Assembly (NCBI RefSeq): GCF_022568835.1
Contig: NZ_JAKZHV010000004.1
Span: 124,001 to 188,000 of the forward strand
Origin: Arsenicicoccus piscis
GTDB lineage: Bacteria > Actinomycetota > Actinomycetes > Actinomycetales > Dermatophilaceae
Length of the DNA: 64,000 nucleotides
Direction: 5' to 3'
In this document: positions 17,601 to 25,914 of the stretch, in pieces
Layout of the letters: each line of letters begins with the position of its first letter
Numbering within the stretch: the first letter of the stretch is position 1
Notes under the pieces: model-generated
Databases searched by the model: none
Told to the model about the DNA's origin: nothing
Seen by the model: only the letters and a program-made list of their open reading frames with translations
Translations under genes and position numbers: made by a program

Positions 17601-18441
17601 CACGCTCGGCCCGCAGCACGCGACCCGGATCAGCGAGGCGCTGCGCCTCGCCCTGGCGTCCGAGAGCGACCCGCTGGTGCGGGCATTCTTCGACCCGTCG
17701 GCTGAGCGACGCTTCTTCGTCAAGGACGCCGGCAAGGCGCAGGGTGACGTGCGGGACGTGGTCATCGTGTCGGTGGGCTACGCCCGCGGGCTCGACGGTC
17801 GGCTGCTGCACCGCTTCGGCCCGCTCAACGTCGCGGGTGGGGAGCGCCGGCTCACCGTGGCTCTCACCCGGGCTACCCGCCGTGTGGTGCTGGTCGCGTC
17901 GTTCGCCGGCTCCGACCTCGAGCCCGAGCGGCTGCAGTCCACCGGGTCACGACTGCTGCGAACGGCCCTGCTACGCGCCGAGGAGGCCGGGCACCTGGAG
18001 AAGGCGCTGGCCGAGGCCGTCGAGGAGACCAGCACCGAGGACGGTCCCGCGATCGAGGACCCGATCGTGGCCGAGCTGGTGAGCCGGCTGCGGGCGCAGG
18101 GCCTGGTCGTGCGCCTCGGCGTGGGCGGCGCGCACCCGCCTCTCGACCTGGTGGTCCACGACCCCCTCGCCGTGCGCGGGCGGCACGTCGCCGTCGACCT
18201 GGACGGTCCGGCACACGCCGGCGCCATCAGCACCCGCGAGCGAGACCGGCTGCGGCCGGAACAGCTGTCCCGGCTGGGCTGGAAGTACGTGCGGGTGTGG
18301 ACCACCGACCTGTTCCGGACGCCCGAGCGCGACGTCGCCCGGATCGTCGCCGCCACCCATGCCGAGCGCAGAAAGGCAGCGCCATGGCGAAAAGACATCG
18401 GCGGGTTGTCGCCCCACCCACAGGAACGCCGCCACGGCTGA
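14605..18441 (+). CDS. Large DUF4011-type superfamily 1 helicase with a C-terminal Vsr/DUF559-like nuclease segment
   Basis: This 1278-residue protein has an N-terminal DUF4011-like region (about 1-290: PAAPVLLRAVDLRP, SVEINPALEELL, LVGTFTYTKVPLVSDL). Walker A is DAPPGTGKTQT near residue 302, and Walker B/DEA-S is VVLVDEASMLG near 840 with FGDAHQLRPT after it. Further motifs are WHYRS near 916 and ERRLTVALTRAT near 1080. The tail (about 1170-1265: PLDLVVHD, VAVDLDGPAHA, QLSRLGWKYVRVWTTDLF) resembles Vsr/DUF559 endonuclease folds. Proteins of this layout have been linked to antiphage defence (the Hhe type), but related proteins are also widespread in actinobacterial chromosomes. The GTG start has TAGCCT 6 nt upstream and no Shine-Dalgarno sequence. 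Confidence 0.82.
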   Translation: MTQEAPPTSAAAAAEPTRDERTATAVARWRRDLVDLGGPNNLLWFSDLPSGTLELTHAHPGGIAMLLSGRPVVLSEMVREPRALAEAARRARAIRDVSRELAEERGVGACFLVAGIATWRTPGRAGGRVPAAPVLLRAVDLRPRSLAEEDFDLDVSHSVEINPALEELLRAEHGITFDADQLAAKAYGRNGFDPRPVYEQLARICADVPGFTITPRLLVGTFTYTKVPLVSDLLGPVAPFAASDLVAAAAGDEGARAAVRRELPDVIADADLARERLVLDADADQARVVAAARAGVSLVVDAPPGTGKTQTIANTAAALAVDGKRVLVLSEKRSALDDLVTRLGLVGLDRLVLDAGDAVRDRAHLAADVLAVIDSPTKYPAPDPTQTIADLQASRSALAAAHEAMHADRRPWGVTAYEVASALTSLSERRPTPTSHVRVAPPVLDGLDRATVARCAAALTTAAERHAWSEDVAADPWFGARVVTEEDARESHELLDRLASPEGVERVETVMRALASDANLPAAQTPEGWGAILDLTTDVRDTLDVFTPAVYSAPLTEMLEATSGDYRAAHGSTLGVLARSQRRRAVRDLLRPGRQPEDLHEALASAARTAQAWRDAAQADTTPRLPKGIDEARVLVEAVAGDLRRLGERLRGTADGGDLMRAPLPELRARLHKLVLRADRLDVLPGVTSLLDEVRAAGLGELIGDLAAREVPASAVQDEVDFVWWASLGDHLDASDPVLGAHDGDALRSTLGDYGSLDRHLQQLTARRVLAATNTALRNATSLHPEQVDVIRAEAARTQGRPRIADVLTGAADVALAAKPIWMMSPLVVPSLVPRDTRFDVVLVDEASMLGLPQLVPALLRTGQVVVFGDAHQLRPTGFSTTPAAEAELLDDPVVTRRPMAPVLDTFAEFLAVQPLSWHYRSYNERLVDLVDREVYEGRLRTFPGTARRAPVQLEVVRPDLEQLSYDEPVVTTQGEVDRVVRLAVTHARTNPHEALGVVTLGPQHATRISEALRLALASESDPLVRAFFDPSAERRFFVKDAGKAQGDVRDVVIVSVGYARGLDGRLLHRFGPLNVAGGERRLTVALTRATRRVVLVASFAGSDLEPERLQSTGSRLLRTALLRAEEAGHLEKALAEAVEETSTEDGPAIEDPIVAELVSRLRAQGLVVRLGVGGAHPPLDLVVHDPLAVRGRHVAVDLDGPAHAGAISTRERDRLRPEQLSRLGWKYVRVWTTDLFRTPERDVARIVAATHAERRKAAPWRKDIGGLSPHPQERRHG

Positions 18442-18608
18442 CCGAGGCCGAGGCTGCCAGGTTGCTCGGCACCGGCGCGGCCGCCAAGGCCGCCGAGCCG
18501 GGGGAGCGCCGCGAGTCGAAGCGCCCTCGCGTCGCCCGTGCGCCGGCCCAGCCGGTCGACCCGCACGACCAGTGGCTGCTCGACCAGCGCCCACCGCACT
18601 GGGGCTGA
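18384..18608 (+). CDS. Small conserved actinobacterial protein ending in DQRPPHWG
   Basis: This 74-residue basic protein begins MAKRHRRVVAPPTGTPPRLT and ends DQWLLDQRPPHWG, a tail I recognise from small uncharacterised actinobacterial proteins. It starts inside the end of the helicase gene, overlapping it by 58 nt in another frame, so the two are co-transcribed and perhaps coupled. No domain or cysteine motif is present. The overlap with the helicase suggests a functional partnership, but none is established. Confidence 0.7.
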   Translation: MAKRHRRVVAPPTGTPPRLTEAEAARLLGTGAAAKAAEPGERRESKRPRVARAPAQPVDPHDQWLLDQRPPHWG

Positions 18609-18615
18609 GGTCGAC

Positions 18616-18665
18616 CCACAACCAGTGAGGCCCCCGCCGAGTGGCGGGGGCCTCACTGGTTGTGG
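18616..18665. terminator. Strong bidirectional transcription terminator
   Basis: A perfect 23-bp stem (18616-18638 with 18643-18665) closes over the 4-nt loop GAGT. It lies between two convergent genes, the helicase-linked small gene and mscL, and would stop transcription from both sides. Confidence 0.85.
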
Positions 18666-18687
18666 TGCTGGTGGCGCTAGGCCGAGA

Positions 18688-19053
18688 TCAGCGGCGGCGC
18701 AGCTCGTCGCGGATCTCCTGCAGGAGCGCGACCTCCTCGGAGGGAGCCTCGGTCTCCGGCTCGACGCCACGGGCGCGCAGCTCGGCGAGCTTGTTCATCG
18801 GCATGACGACCATGAAGTAGACCGCGGCGGCGATGATGACGAACGAGATGAGCTGGGTGAGGAAGGCACCGACGTGGATGCCGCCCGGGACGTAGCCCGA
18901 GAAGTTGGGCGTGCCGCCCAGCTTGCCGAGCAGGTCCATGATGATCGTGACGAACGACTCGACAACCTTGCCGAAGGCGGCGCCGATGATCACGGCGACA
19001 GCCAGATCGACGACGTTGCCCCGCATGAGGAAGTCCTTGAAGCCCTTGAGCAT
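18688..19053 (-). CDS. mscL: Large-conductance mechanosensitive channel MscL
   Basis: This 121-residue membrane protein opens under osmotic downshock to release solutes. It begins MLKGFKDFLMRGNVVDLAVA, the amphipathic N-helix and first membrane helix of MscL, followed by GAAFGKVVESFVTIIM. The second helix lies in FVIIAAAVYFMVVMPMNKL, and a charged C-terminal helical bundle follows. Length matches the family. An osmotic safety valve fits an organism with a betaine importer, although the genes are not adjacent. Confidence 0.95.
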   Translation of the reverse strand: MLKGFKDFLMRGNVVDLAVAVIIGAAFGKVVESFVTIIMDLLGKLGGTPNFSGYVPGGIHVGAFLTQLISFVIIAAAVYFMVVMPMNKLAELRARGVEPETEAPSEEVALLQEIRDELRRR

Positions 19054-19211
19054 TGCATCTCCTGTGTGGAGTAGGTGAGTGTGAGCGTCTCGCTGACCCG
19101 ACCTTGTGACGCGAACACCCTCAACGGTACTTGATCGTTCATGTGAGCGGGGGGTTGTTGCGAGGGGTTTCCCATCGGATGCGACCGGATCGTGATAAAG
19201 GGTGCGTCGGG

Positions 19212-19994
19212 TCAGCTCCGACGAGCCTCCAGAGCGAGCACCAGGCCCGCGTCGCTGGAGACGCTGCCGAGCGCTTGCGCCTGCTCGCTGGTGGCGACGA
19301 CCAGCACGGTCGGTGCGCCGGTCGAGGTCGCTGGCAGCAGGCTCCCCCCTCCGATGGCGCCCGTGGTCGTGCCCCCAACCCGGGCCGCACCGGTGCCGGA
19401 GCCGCCGCCCGGAGCTGCTTCGCCGGGGGTCGCCAGGACGAGCAGGTGCCGCGCGAGGATGGTGCCGCCGCGAAGCGCGAGCAGGTGATCACCCGGGCGC
19501 ACCAGCCTCGCCAAGGCCGGGTCCACCGCCGGCAGAGCGAGCACGACCTGTCCCGGACGGACGATCGCCAGGTCGGCGGTCGGCAGCAGGGCCGAGCGGG
19601 TGACCGGTAGCCCCCGGGGCAGCGACGTGCCGGCGATCTCTCCCACCAGGTCGTCGGGTGAGCGGGCCGCCTCGGGTGGCACCAGCCCGGGCGGGAAGGG
19701 CTGCACGTCGAGCAGCTCGGCGGTCAGCGGGGTGCCGAGGCTGAGGTCGGCTCGAGCGACGACCACCGGCACCGTCGCAGGCGCGGGCAGGAAGGCTCGC
19801 GCGAGCAGGGCCACCGCGGTCCCGACCAGCAGCGCTGCGAGCACGCGGCGCAGCACCGTCCGTCGCCAGCTCGCGCGGCGGCTGCGCCCGGTGAGCGGTG
19901 CGGTGCGTGCCCGGGCTGCGGCGGCCAGCCGCTCCGACCTGGACCGGGGCGGCGGCGGAGCGACCAGGTCGAGCGGCGCAGGGGGAGTAGTCAC
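19212..19994 (-). CDS. SAF-domain (CpaB/RcpC-like) membrane-anchored protein
   Basis: This 260-residue protein has a basic, proline-rich N-terminus, one membrane helix (VLRRVLAALLVGTAVALLARA, about residues 47-67) and an SAF domain (VPVVVARADLSLGTPLTAEL to SLPRGLPVTRSAL). It continues into an RcpC-type segment (RPGDHLLALRGG). CpaB proteins help assemble Flp/Tad pili, but no other pilus gene is in the window. The GTG 19994 has TAGCGT (20007-20002, minus strand) at 7 nt, suggesting a leaderless message. Confidence 0.75.
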   Translation of the reverse strand: MTTPPAPLDLVAPPPPRSRSERLAAAARARTAPLTGRSRRASWRRTVLRRVLAALLVGTAVALLARAFLPAPATVPVVVARADLSLGTPLTAELLDVQPFPPGLVPPEAARSPDDLVGEIAGTSLPRGLPVTRSALLPTADLAIVRPGQVVLALPAVDPALARLVRPGDHLLALRGGTILARHLLVLATPGEAAPGGGSGTGAARVGGTTTGAIGGGSLLPATSTGAPTVLVVATSEQAQALGSVSSDAGLVLALEARRS

Positions 19995-20247
19995 CCGCAG
20001 GACGCTAGGTCGGCAGCCGGCGCACGGGCTACCGCTGCTGTTGGCCTGTGGACGCGGGAAGGGTCAGCCGCCGCCGGAACCGTGATCGACACACGGGTTC
20101 TACTGAGGACGACGTCTGGGTCGCGCCCTCGGGGGCCTGCCGTGCCAGGACGGGCGGTACGGTCAGCCGCCCGAGCGAGCCCTTGACGAGGGGCACGAGG
20201 GCTGAGGTGGGTGCAAGGGCGGACGCGCGGGCCGGGGGCCAGGTCGG
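19995..20247. other. Gap between the SAF-domain and FmdB genes
   Basis: Beyond the leaderless -10 box of the SAF gene at its left edge (TAGCGT on the minus strand, 20002-20007), I see no gene, repeat or clear terminator in these 253 bases. Confidence 0.4.
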
Positions 20248-20643
20248 CTACGAGGCGGGCTTGGAGCTCGAGGACGAGGTGGAGCTGGCCTTGGCTGCAG
20301 AACCGGTGGACGTCGAGGACGAGCTGGTCGAGGACGAGGCGGCGGTCGAGTCCTTGCCACCAGAGCTCGAGGCGGAGCCACCGCCGGACGCCTTGTCCGC
20401 GCCCTTCTCGGAGCCGGAGCCCGAGTTGGAGCCGGAACCAGAGCCAGCGCCGTTCTTCTTGGCGCCGTCGCGGGAGTCGGTGCGGTAGAAGCCGGGGCCC
20501 TTGAAGACCACGCCGACGCTGTTGAAGACCTTGCGCAGCTTCCCGTCGCACTGCGGGCACACGGTCAGGGCGTCATCGGCGAACGACTGCACGATGTCGA
20601 AGGTGTGGTCGCAGTTGGTGCACTTGTAGGCATAGGTGGGCAC
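20248..20643 (-). CDS. FmdB-family zinc ribbon protein
   Basis: This 131-residue protein has an N-terminal FmdB zinc ribbon: MPTYAYKCTNCDHTFDIVQS followed by VCPQCDGKLRKVFNSVGVVF, with two CxxC pairs binding one zinc. The remainder, from about residue 60, is a low-complexity tail of Ser, Gly, Ala and Lys, common in actinobacterial members. The biochemical role of the family is not settled. The GTG start has GAGGT upstream. In many actinobacteria this gene lies beside the 5-formyl-THF cyclo-ligase; here the antiporter and penicillin acylase genes separate them. Confidence 0.87.
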   Translation of the reverse strand: MPTYAYKCTNCDHTFDIVQSFADDALTVCPQCDGKLRKVFNSVGVVFKGPGFYRTDSRDGAKKNGAGSGSGSNSGSGSEKGADKASGGGSASSSGGKDSTAASSSTSSSSTSTGSAAKASSTSSSSSKPAS

Positions 20644-20691
20644 GGTTACCTCGCGCTGGCTCGGTCGGGGCGCTGGACGGGATGCGCGGCG

Positions 20692-22514
20692 TCAGTTTAA
20701 CGGCGGCTGCCGGTCGCCACGATCACGAGCATCATCGCGGCCCCGAGCATCACCAGCACCACCGTCACGACCAGCACCACCGTCACGACCAGCACCACCG
20801 TCACGACCAGCACCACCGTCACGACCAACACCTCGGTCCCGGGAGTCTCCCGGCGGGATCGGTCGGCTGGCGCGGGCCTGCTCGGTGCGGGACATCGGCG
20901 TGAAGGCACCGGCGCCGGCGCCTCCGCCGGAGCCCGCGCCGGCACCGGCACCAGGCCGGCGGCCTGTCGGCACGACCCGGGCGGGACGCTGGTCGGCGCG
21001 TTGGTCGGGTGGGCTGGTCCAGCCGGCCATCCGACCGGCCTCGGACACGGCTCGCAGCCGGTCCTCGGTCTGGGCGCGACGCTTGCTCGGCGTCACGACG
21101 AGCAGCTGGTCGCCGTGCCGCAGGACGGTGCCGCGCTCGGGCACGAAGCTCCGGTCGCCGCGCACGATCAGCGTCACCGAGGCGCCGCGCGGCAGCCGCA
21201 GCTCGAAGACCTCGACACCGGCGATCCGCGAGTCCGGGCCGACCTGGATGGTGAGGATGTCCGCGTCGAGCCGGTCCAGCGGGGTGAGCTCGACGGTGAG
21301 GTCGCGGGTGGCGTCGGCATCGAGCAGGCCGAGGCGACGGGCCACCCAGGGCAGGGTCGGGCCCTGGACCAGGGTGAAGATGACGACGAGCACGAACACC
21401 AGGTCGAACAGCCAGCCCAGCTGGGGCGCACCCGAGGTGACCGGGACGGTGGCGAGCACGACGGGCACGGCGCCGCGCAGCCCCGCCCAGCTGAGGAAGA
21501 TCGGTCACGCCACGCGACCCGGAAGGGGGTCAGGGACACCAGGATCGACAGCGGCCGGGCGACGAGCAGCAGGACCAGGCCGACGAAGAAGGCCGGCCCG
21601 ACCCAGCGCAGCAGCTCGCTCGGCGTGGCCAGCAGCCCGAGCAGCACGAACAGGCCGATCTGGGCGAGCCAGCCGACGGCTGCGGAGAAGCCCTTGATGG
21701 CTTGGCGGTGCGGCAGCGCCATGTTGCCGAGCACCAGCCCGGCGAGGTAGACCGCGATGAAGCCGCTCGTGTGCAGCAGGGTCGCCGCTGCGTAGGCGAT
21801 CACGCAGACCGCCATGACGGCGATCGAGAACAACGCCGAGGAGGTGTCGGCGAAGTAGGCGAGCAGCCGCCCGCCGAGCCAGCCGAGCGCCGCACCGACC
21901 GCGGCTCCCACCACCAGCTCGACGCCGGCGAGCGCGGCGACCTCCCACCAGTTGGTGGGGCCGCTGCTCGCGACGGCGTGCGACAGCGCGAGCACCATCA
22001 TCACCACGGGGGCGTCGTTGAAGCCGGATTCGGCCTCGAGCATGCCGGTGATGCGCCGCGGGAGGGGCACGGTGCGCAGCACCGAGAACACCGCGGCCGC
22101 GTCGGTGGAGGACAAGATGGCGCCGACGAGGAAGGACTGCTCCCACCCGAGGTCCAGCAGCAGGTGGGTGGCCGTGCCGGTGACAGCGATCGAGACGACC
22201 ACGCCGACGGTCGAGAGCAGCGCCGCGGGTCGCACCGACGGCTTGATCGCCGGCCAGGAGGTGGTGAGGCCACCTTCGGCCAGGATCAGCACCAGCGCCG
22301 TGTAGCCGAGGACCTGGGTCAGCAGGTCGTTGTCGAAGGGGATACCGAGACCGCCCACGCCGAGCGCCAGCCCGATCGCCAGGTAGAGCAGCAGCGAGGG
22401 CAGACCGGAGCGCACCGACACCCGGACCGCGACGACGGAGAGCAGCAGGACCAGACCTCCGAGCAGCAGCGCGATGCTCAGATCGTCGATCCCGAAGGCC
22501 CCGCCGCCGCCCAT
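20692..22514 (-). pseudogene. CPA1/NhaP-type cation/proton antiporter, interrupted by one frameshift
   Basis: Two reading frames together give one antiporter of about 607 residues. The first (22514 to about 21503) holds the membrane part: LSIALLLGGLVLLLSVVAVR, SSTDAAAVFSVLR and EAESGFNDAPVVMM, the ion-binding region of NhaP antiporters. The second (about 21501 to 20692) resumes with IFLSWAGLRGAVPVVLATVP, the conserved next helix, then a C-terminal regulatory domain and a Gly/Arg/Asp-rich tail. One base is missing near 21502-21503 (TGG CGT GAC CG|ATC). Either this is a sequencing error or the gene is decayed. ATG 22514 is the preferred start; GTG 22520 has a better-placed TAGGCA box. Confidence 0.8.
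20752..20823. repeat. Four exact 18-bp tandem repeats in the antiporter tail
   Basis: The unit ACCAGCACCACCGTCACG occurs four times in a row, followed by a diverged fifth copy. In the antiporter frame (minus strand) each unit encodes six residues of the RDGGAG type, giving a flexible acidic/basic glycine tail. Another minus-strand frame reads as a continuous hydrophobic VVLVVT repeat. Copy number is likely to vary between strains. Confidence 0.85.
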
Positions 22515-22574
22515 GCCCACATGATTGCCTATCGGGTGCGCGGGGCGCTGCACGGTCCGTCGATCACGGGCGAC

Positions 22575-22580
22575 TACCCT
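22575..22580 (+). promoter_or_regulatory. -10 box of the penicillin acylase gene
   Basis: TACCCT lies 8 nt before the GTG start, with no Shine-Dalgarno sequence between, as expected for a leaderless or very short-leader transcript. Confidence 0.4.
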
Positions 22581-22588
22581 GCGATCTT

Positions 22589-25214
22589 GTGACGACGTCC
22601 AAGCTGATCGGCCGGATCGCCGTGAGCGTGATCGCCCTGCTGGCGGTCGTCGCGGTCATCCTCGGCAGCGTGGGCTACGCGGCGCTCTCGCGCCTGGAGC
22701 CGAGTCACTCCGGGCAGGTGCGCGTGCGCGGGATCGACGAGCCGGTGACGGTGCGCCGAGACGCCCAGGGCGTGCCCCAGCTCTACGCGGAGGACGCCGA
22801 GGACCTGTTCTACGCGCAGGGATACGTCACCGCCGGGGACCGGTTCTTCGAGATGGACCTGCGCCGCCACGTCGCCTCCGGCCGGCTGAGCGAGCTGGTG
22901 GGCAGCAGCGGGCTGCAGACCGACAAGCTGATCCGCACGCTCGGCTGGCGTCGGGTCGCCGAGGCCGAGCTGCCGCTGCTGTCGGCCAGCACCCGGCGCT
23001 ACCTGCAGTCCTATGCGGACGGGGTCAACGCCTACGTCCGCGAGCGGGGTCAGCCGTCCTCCATCGCGGCGGAGTACCTGCTGCTGGGCGTCTCGCACCC
23101 GGGCTACCGGATCGAGGAGTGGAGCCCGGTGGACTCCCTGGTCTGGCTCAAGGCGATGGCGTGGGACCTCAAGGGCAACAACGACGCCGAGGTAGAACGT
23201 GCCCTGATGTTCGGCTCCGGCCTCACCATCGCGCAGATCGCCTCGCTGTATCCGGTGGGTGCCACGGACTCCCAACCACCCATCCTGTCCGCGCAGGACT
23301 GGAAGCCCGGCGCGGCGGCGGCCAAGACGGCGGCGACGTCCCAGCAGGCGCAACCGGCCCAGCTGACCCAGCCGGCCCAACAGACGCAGCAGACCAAGGC
23401 GGCCGTCCAGGCGACCCGAACGGCCCTGGTCAGCGCCTCGAGAGCGCTCGCGGCGGTGCCCGAGCTGATCGGGCGGGGCGACGGGGTGGGCTCCAACTCC
23501 TGTGGTCGGGCCGGCGCGCTCGACGACCGGCAAGCCGCTGCTCGCGAACGACCCGCACCTGGCGTCGAGCCAGCCGGGGGTGTGGCACCAGGTGGGGCTG
23601 CACTGCACGCGGGTGTCGTCCAGCTGTCCGTTCGACGTGTCGGGCTTCACCTTCGCCGGTGTGCCCGGCGTCGTGATCGGCCACAACGCCCGGGTGGCGT
23701 GGGCGTTCACCAACCTCGACCCCGACGTCGCCGACCTCTACCTCGAGCGGGCGACCGACTCCACCTATCTGCAGGACGGCACCCAGCACGCGCTCAGCCT
23801 GCGCACCGAGCGGATCGCCGTGGCGGGCGGCCAGGAGCAGACGCTGGTCATCCGCGAGACCAAGCACGGGCCGATCATCTCCGACGTGCTGGGGGAGGTG
23901 TCCCGGGCCGGCCAGCAGGCCCCGGTGGGGGGACGCCGGCAGAACCCGGGCGACCCCGTGCCGGAGGTGTCGCTGGCGTGGACGGCGCTGCGGCCGATGC
24001 GGACCGCCGACGGCCTCTTCGCGCTGAACACTGCCGGCAGCTTCGCGGACTTCCGGGCCGCGCTCAAGAACTTCTCCGCGCCCTCGCAGAACGTGCTCTA
24101 CGCGGACGTGGACGGGCACATCGGCTACCAGGCGCCAGGGGACGTCCCGATCCGGGCCAGCGCCACCCCCGGCACCCCGCCGGGCTGGCTCCCCGCGCCG
24201 GGGTGGGACTCGGCCTACGACTGGCAGGGGTACGTGCCCTACGAGCAGCTGCCGTGGACCTACGACCCGCCCGAGGGGCTGATCGTCACCGCGAACCAGC
24301 AGGTCACCGCTTCGTCGACGCCGTTCCTCACGACCGACTGGACGCCGGGGTGGCGCAGCAGCCGGATCCGGTCGCTGCTGCTCGCCCAGGACAAGGTCAG
24401 CCCCGACCGGATGCGCGAGATCCAGCTGGACGACCTCGACCCGCTCGCGTCGACCCTGGTGCCGATGCTGCGCCGGATCGACCTGGGCAACGACGACTTC
24501 ACCCGCGAGGGGCAGGCGCTGCTCGAGGGCTACGACGGCCAGGCGACCGAGGGGCGCAGCAAGGCGGCGAGCGCGGCTGCGTTCTACAACGTGGTGGTGG
24601 CGCACATCCTGAGGCTCGCGCTCGACGACAGCCTCCCCGACGGGGCGAAGGTGACAGGTGGCGGGCGCTACGCGAGCATCCTCGCGGGGATCCTGCAGCA
24701 CCCGGACTCGCCCTGGTGGGACGACCGGACCACCCCGTCGGTGGAGCGCCGCGACGACATCCTCGCGCGCGCGATGGTGGCGGCCCGGCTCGACCTCACG
24801 GCGTCCGCGGGCAAGGCCGTCACCCGCTGGGACTGGGGCACGCTGCACGCCGCGTCGCTGCAGCACCCGCTGAGCGCCGGGCTGCCGGGGCTCGTGCGCG
24901 ACCTCTTCGACCGTGGGCCGGTGCCAGTGCCGGGCAACGGCGTCACCGTCAACGCGATGGGGTTCGACCAGACGCAGGGCTACGCGACGACGCACGTCCC
25001 GTCGATGCGGATGGTCGTGGACCTCGGCGCGCTCGACTCCTCGACGTGGGTCAACCTCACCGGCGTCTCGGGGCACCCGCTGTCGCGGCACTACGACGAC
25101 CAGACCGACGCGTGGGCCACGGGCCGCAGCTTCGCCTGGCCGTCGACCCCGAACGCGGTCCAGGCGGCCACCGTCGACACGCTCGTGCTGCAGCCGGACG
25201 GTTCCGGTGACTAG
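22589..25214 (+). pseudogene. Penicillin acylase-family Ntn hydrolase, interrupted by one frameshift at the active-site region
   Basis: Two frames together give one protein of about 875 residues. The first (22589 to about 23502) has an N-terminal membrane anchor, an alpha-chain beginning RVRGIDEPVTVRRDAQGVPQ, and a Gln/Ala-rich linker. It reaches GSNS, where the first Ser (codon 23492-23494) should become the N-terminal nucleophile after self-cleavage. The second frame continues VGPARSTTGKPLLANDPHL to the end of the beta-chain. The expected reading is GSNSWVVGPARSTTGKP; two G residues appear lost near 23502-23503. The family cleaves amides such as acylated homoserine lactones, aculeacin or beta-lactam side chains; the substrate is unknown here. 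Its stop shares CTAG with the convergent cyclo-ligase gene. Confidence 0.8.
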
Positions 25215-25846
25215 TCCGGCGTCCTGATGCGCCGGGCCCCCTCGGGGGTGAGGACACCGTCGACCCGCTGGTCCAGCTCGTCGTGCGGCAGCGGCTCGGT
25301 GACCACCTCGTCCTCGAACACGATCGCGTAGACCGGCACGCCCGCCCGCCGGCGCGGCAAGCTCCGGTCGTAGCAGCCGCCGCCCTGCCCGAGCCGGTGC
25401 CCCTCGGGGTCGACCCCCGACGCCGGCACGAGGGCGACGTCGACCGTCGCGAAAGCCTCCCGCCCGAGCGGCGCCTCCGGCGCCCCCAGCTCGGCCCAGT
25501 CCAGGTCCAGGTCGGGTCGGGTGATCGGCACCAGCACCGTGTAGCCCGCCTCCACCAGGGCGGCGTTGAGCGCCGCGGTCGGCGGCTCGACCGGCCACGA
25601 CTCGTAGGACGAGACGCGAGCGGGGGGGTCTACGAGGGAGCGGACGAGGGCGAGCCCGTGCTCGGCGAGGCTGTCCTGGTGGCTGTCCTCGTGGCTGTCC
25701 TCGTGGCTGTCCGCGTCGGGACGGTGCTCTGCGCGGGCGCGTCGGCGGGCCCGCACCGCGCGCCGCAGGGCACGCTTGACCGAGGTCACCTCATCTGGCG
25801 AGGACGCGACGGGCTGGCTATCGTCCCGTGGGTGCGGTGAGGGCAT
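25211..25846 (-). CDS. 5-formyltetrahydrofolate cyclo-ligase
   Basis: This 211-residue enzyme uses ATP to convert 5-formyl-THF to 5,10-methenyl-THF, returning stored folate to the active pool. The family signature is GVDPEGHRLGQGGGCYDRSL near the C-terminus, and VSSYESWPVEPPT occupies the substrate region. After the N-terminal helix there is an extra acidic/His repeat (DSHEDSHEDSHQDS, 12-bp DNA repeats at 25671-25712) absent from ordinary members. ATG 25846 is chosen because a CACAAT box lies 6 nt upstream; ATG 25873 would add nine residues. It converges on the penicillin acylase gene, and both use the CTAG at 25211-25214 as stop. Confidence 0.88.
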   Translation of the reverse strand: MPSPHPRDDSQPVASSPDEVTSVKRALRRAVRARRRARAEHRPDADSHEDSHEDSHQDSLAEHGLALVRSLVDPPARVSSYESWPVEPPTAALNAALVEAGYTVLVPITRPDLDLDWAELGAPEAPLGREAFATVDVALVPASGVDPEGHRLGQGGGCYDRSLPRRRAGVPVYAIVFEDEVVTEPLPHDELDQRVDGVLTPEGARRIRTPD

Positions 25847-25914
25847 ACCGTCATTGTGCAACGCACCAGCCACGCACCACCCATGCTCCAGCCACGCTCG
25901 GGAGGCCGCGCCAC

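Noticed and set aside
20752..20823. Possible CRISPR-like array
   Set aside because: The units are only 18 bp, directly adjacent without spacers, and lie in a coding frame of the antiporter tail; no cas genes are present.
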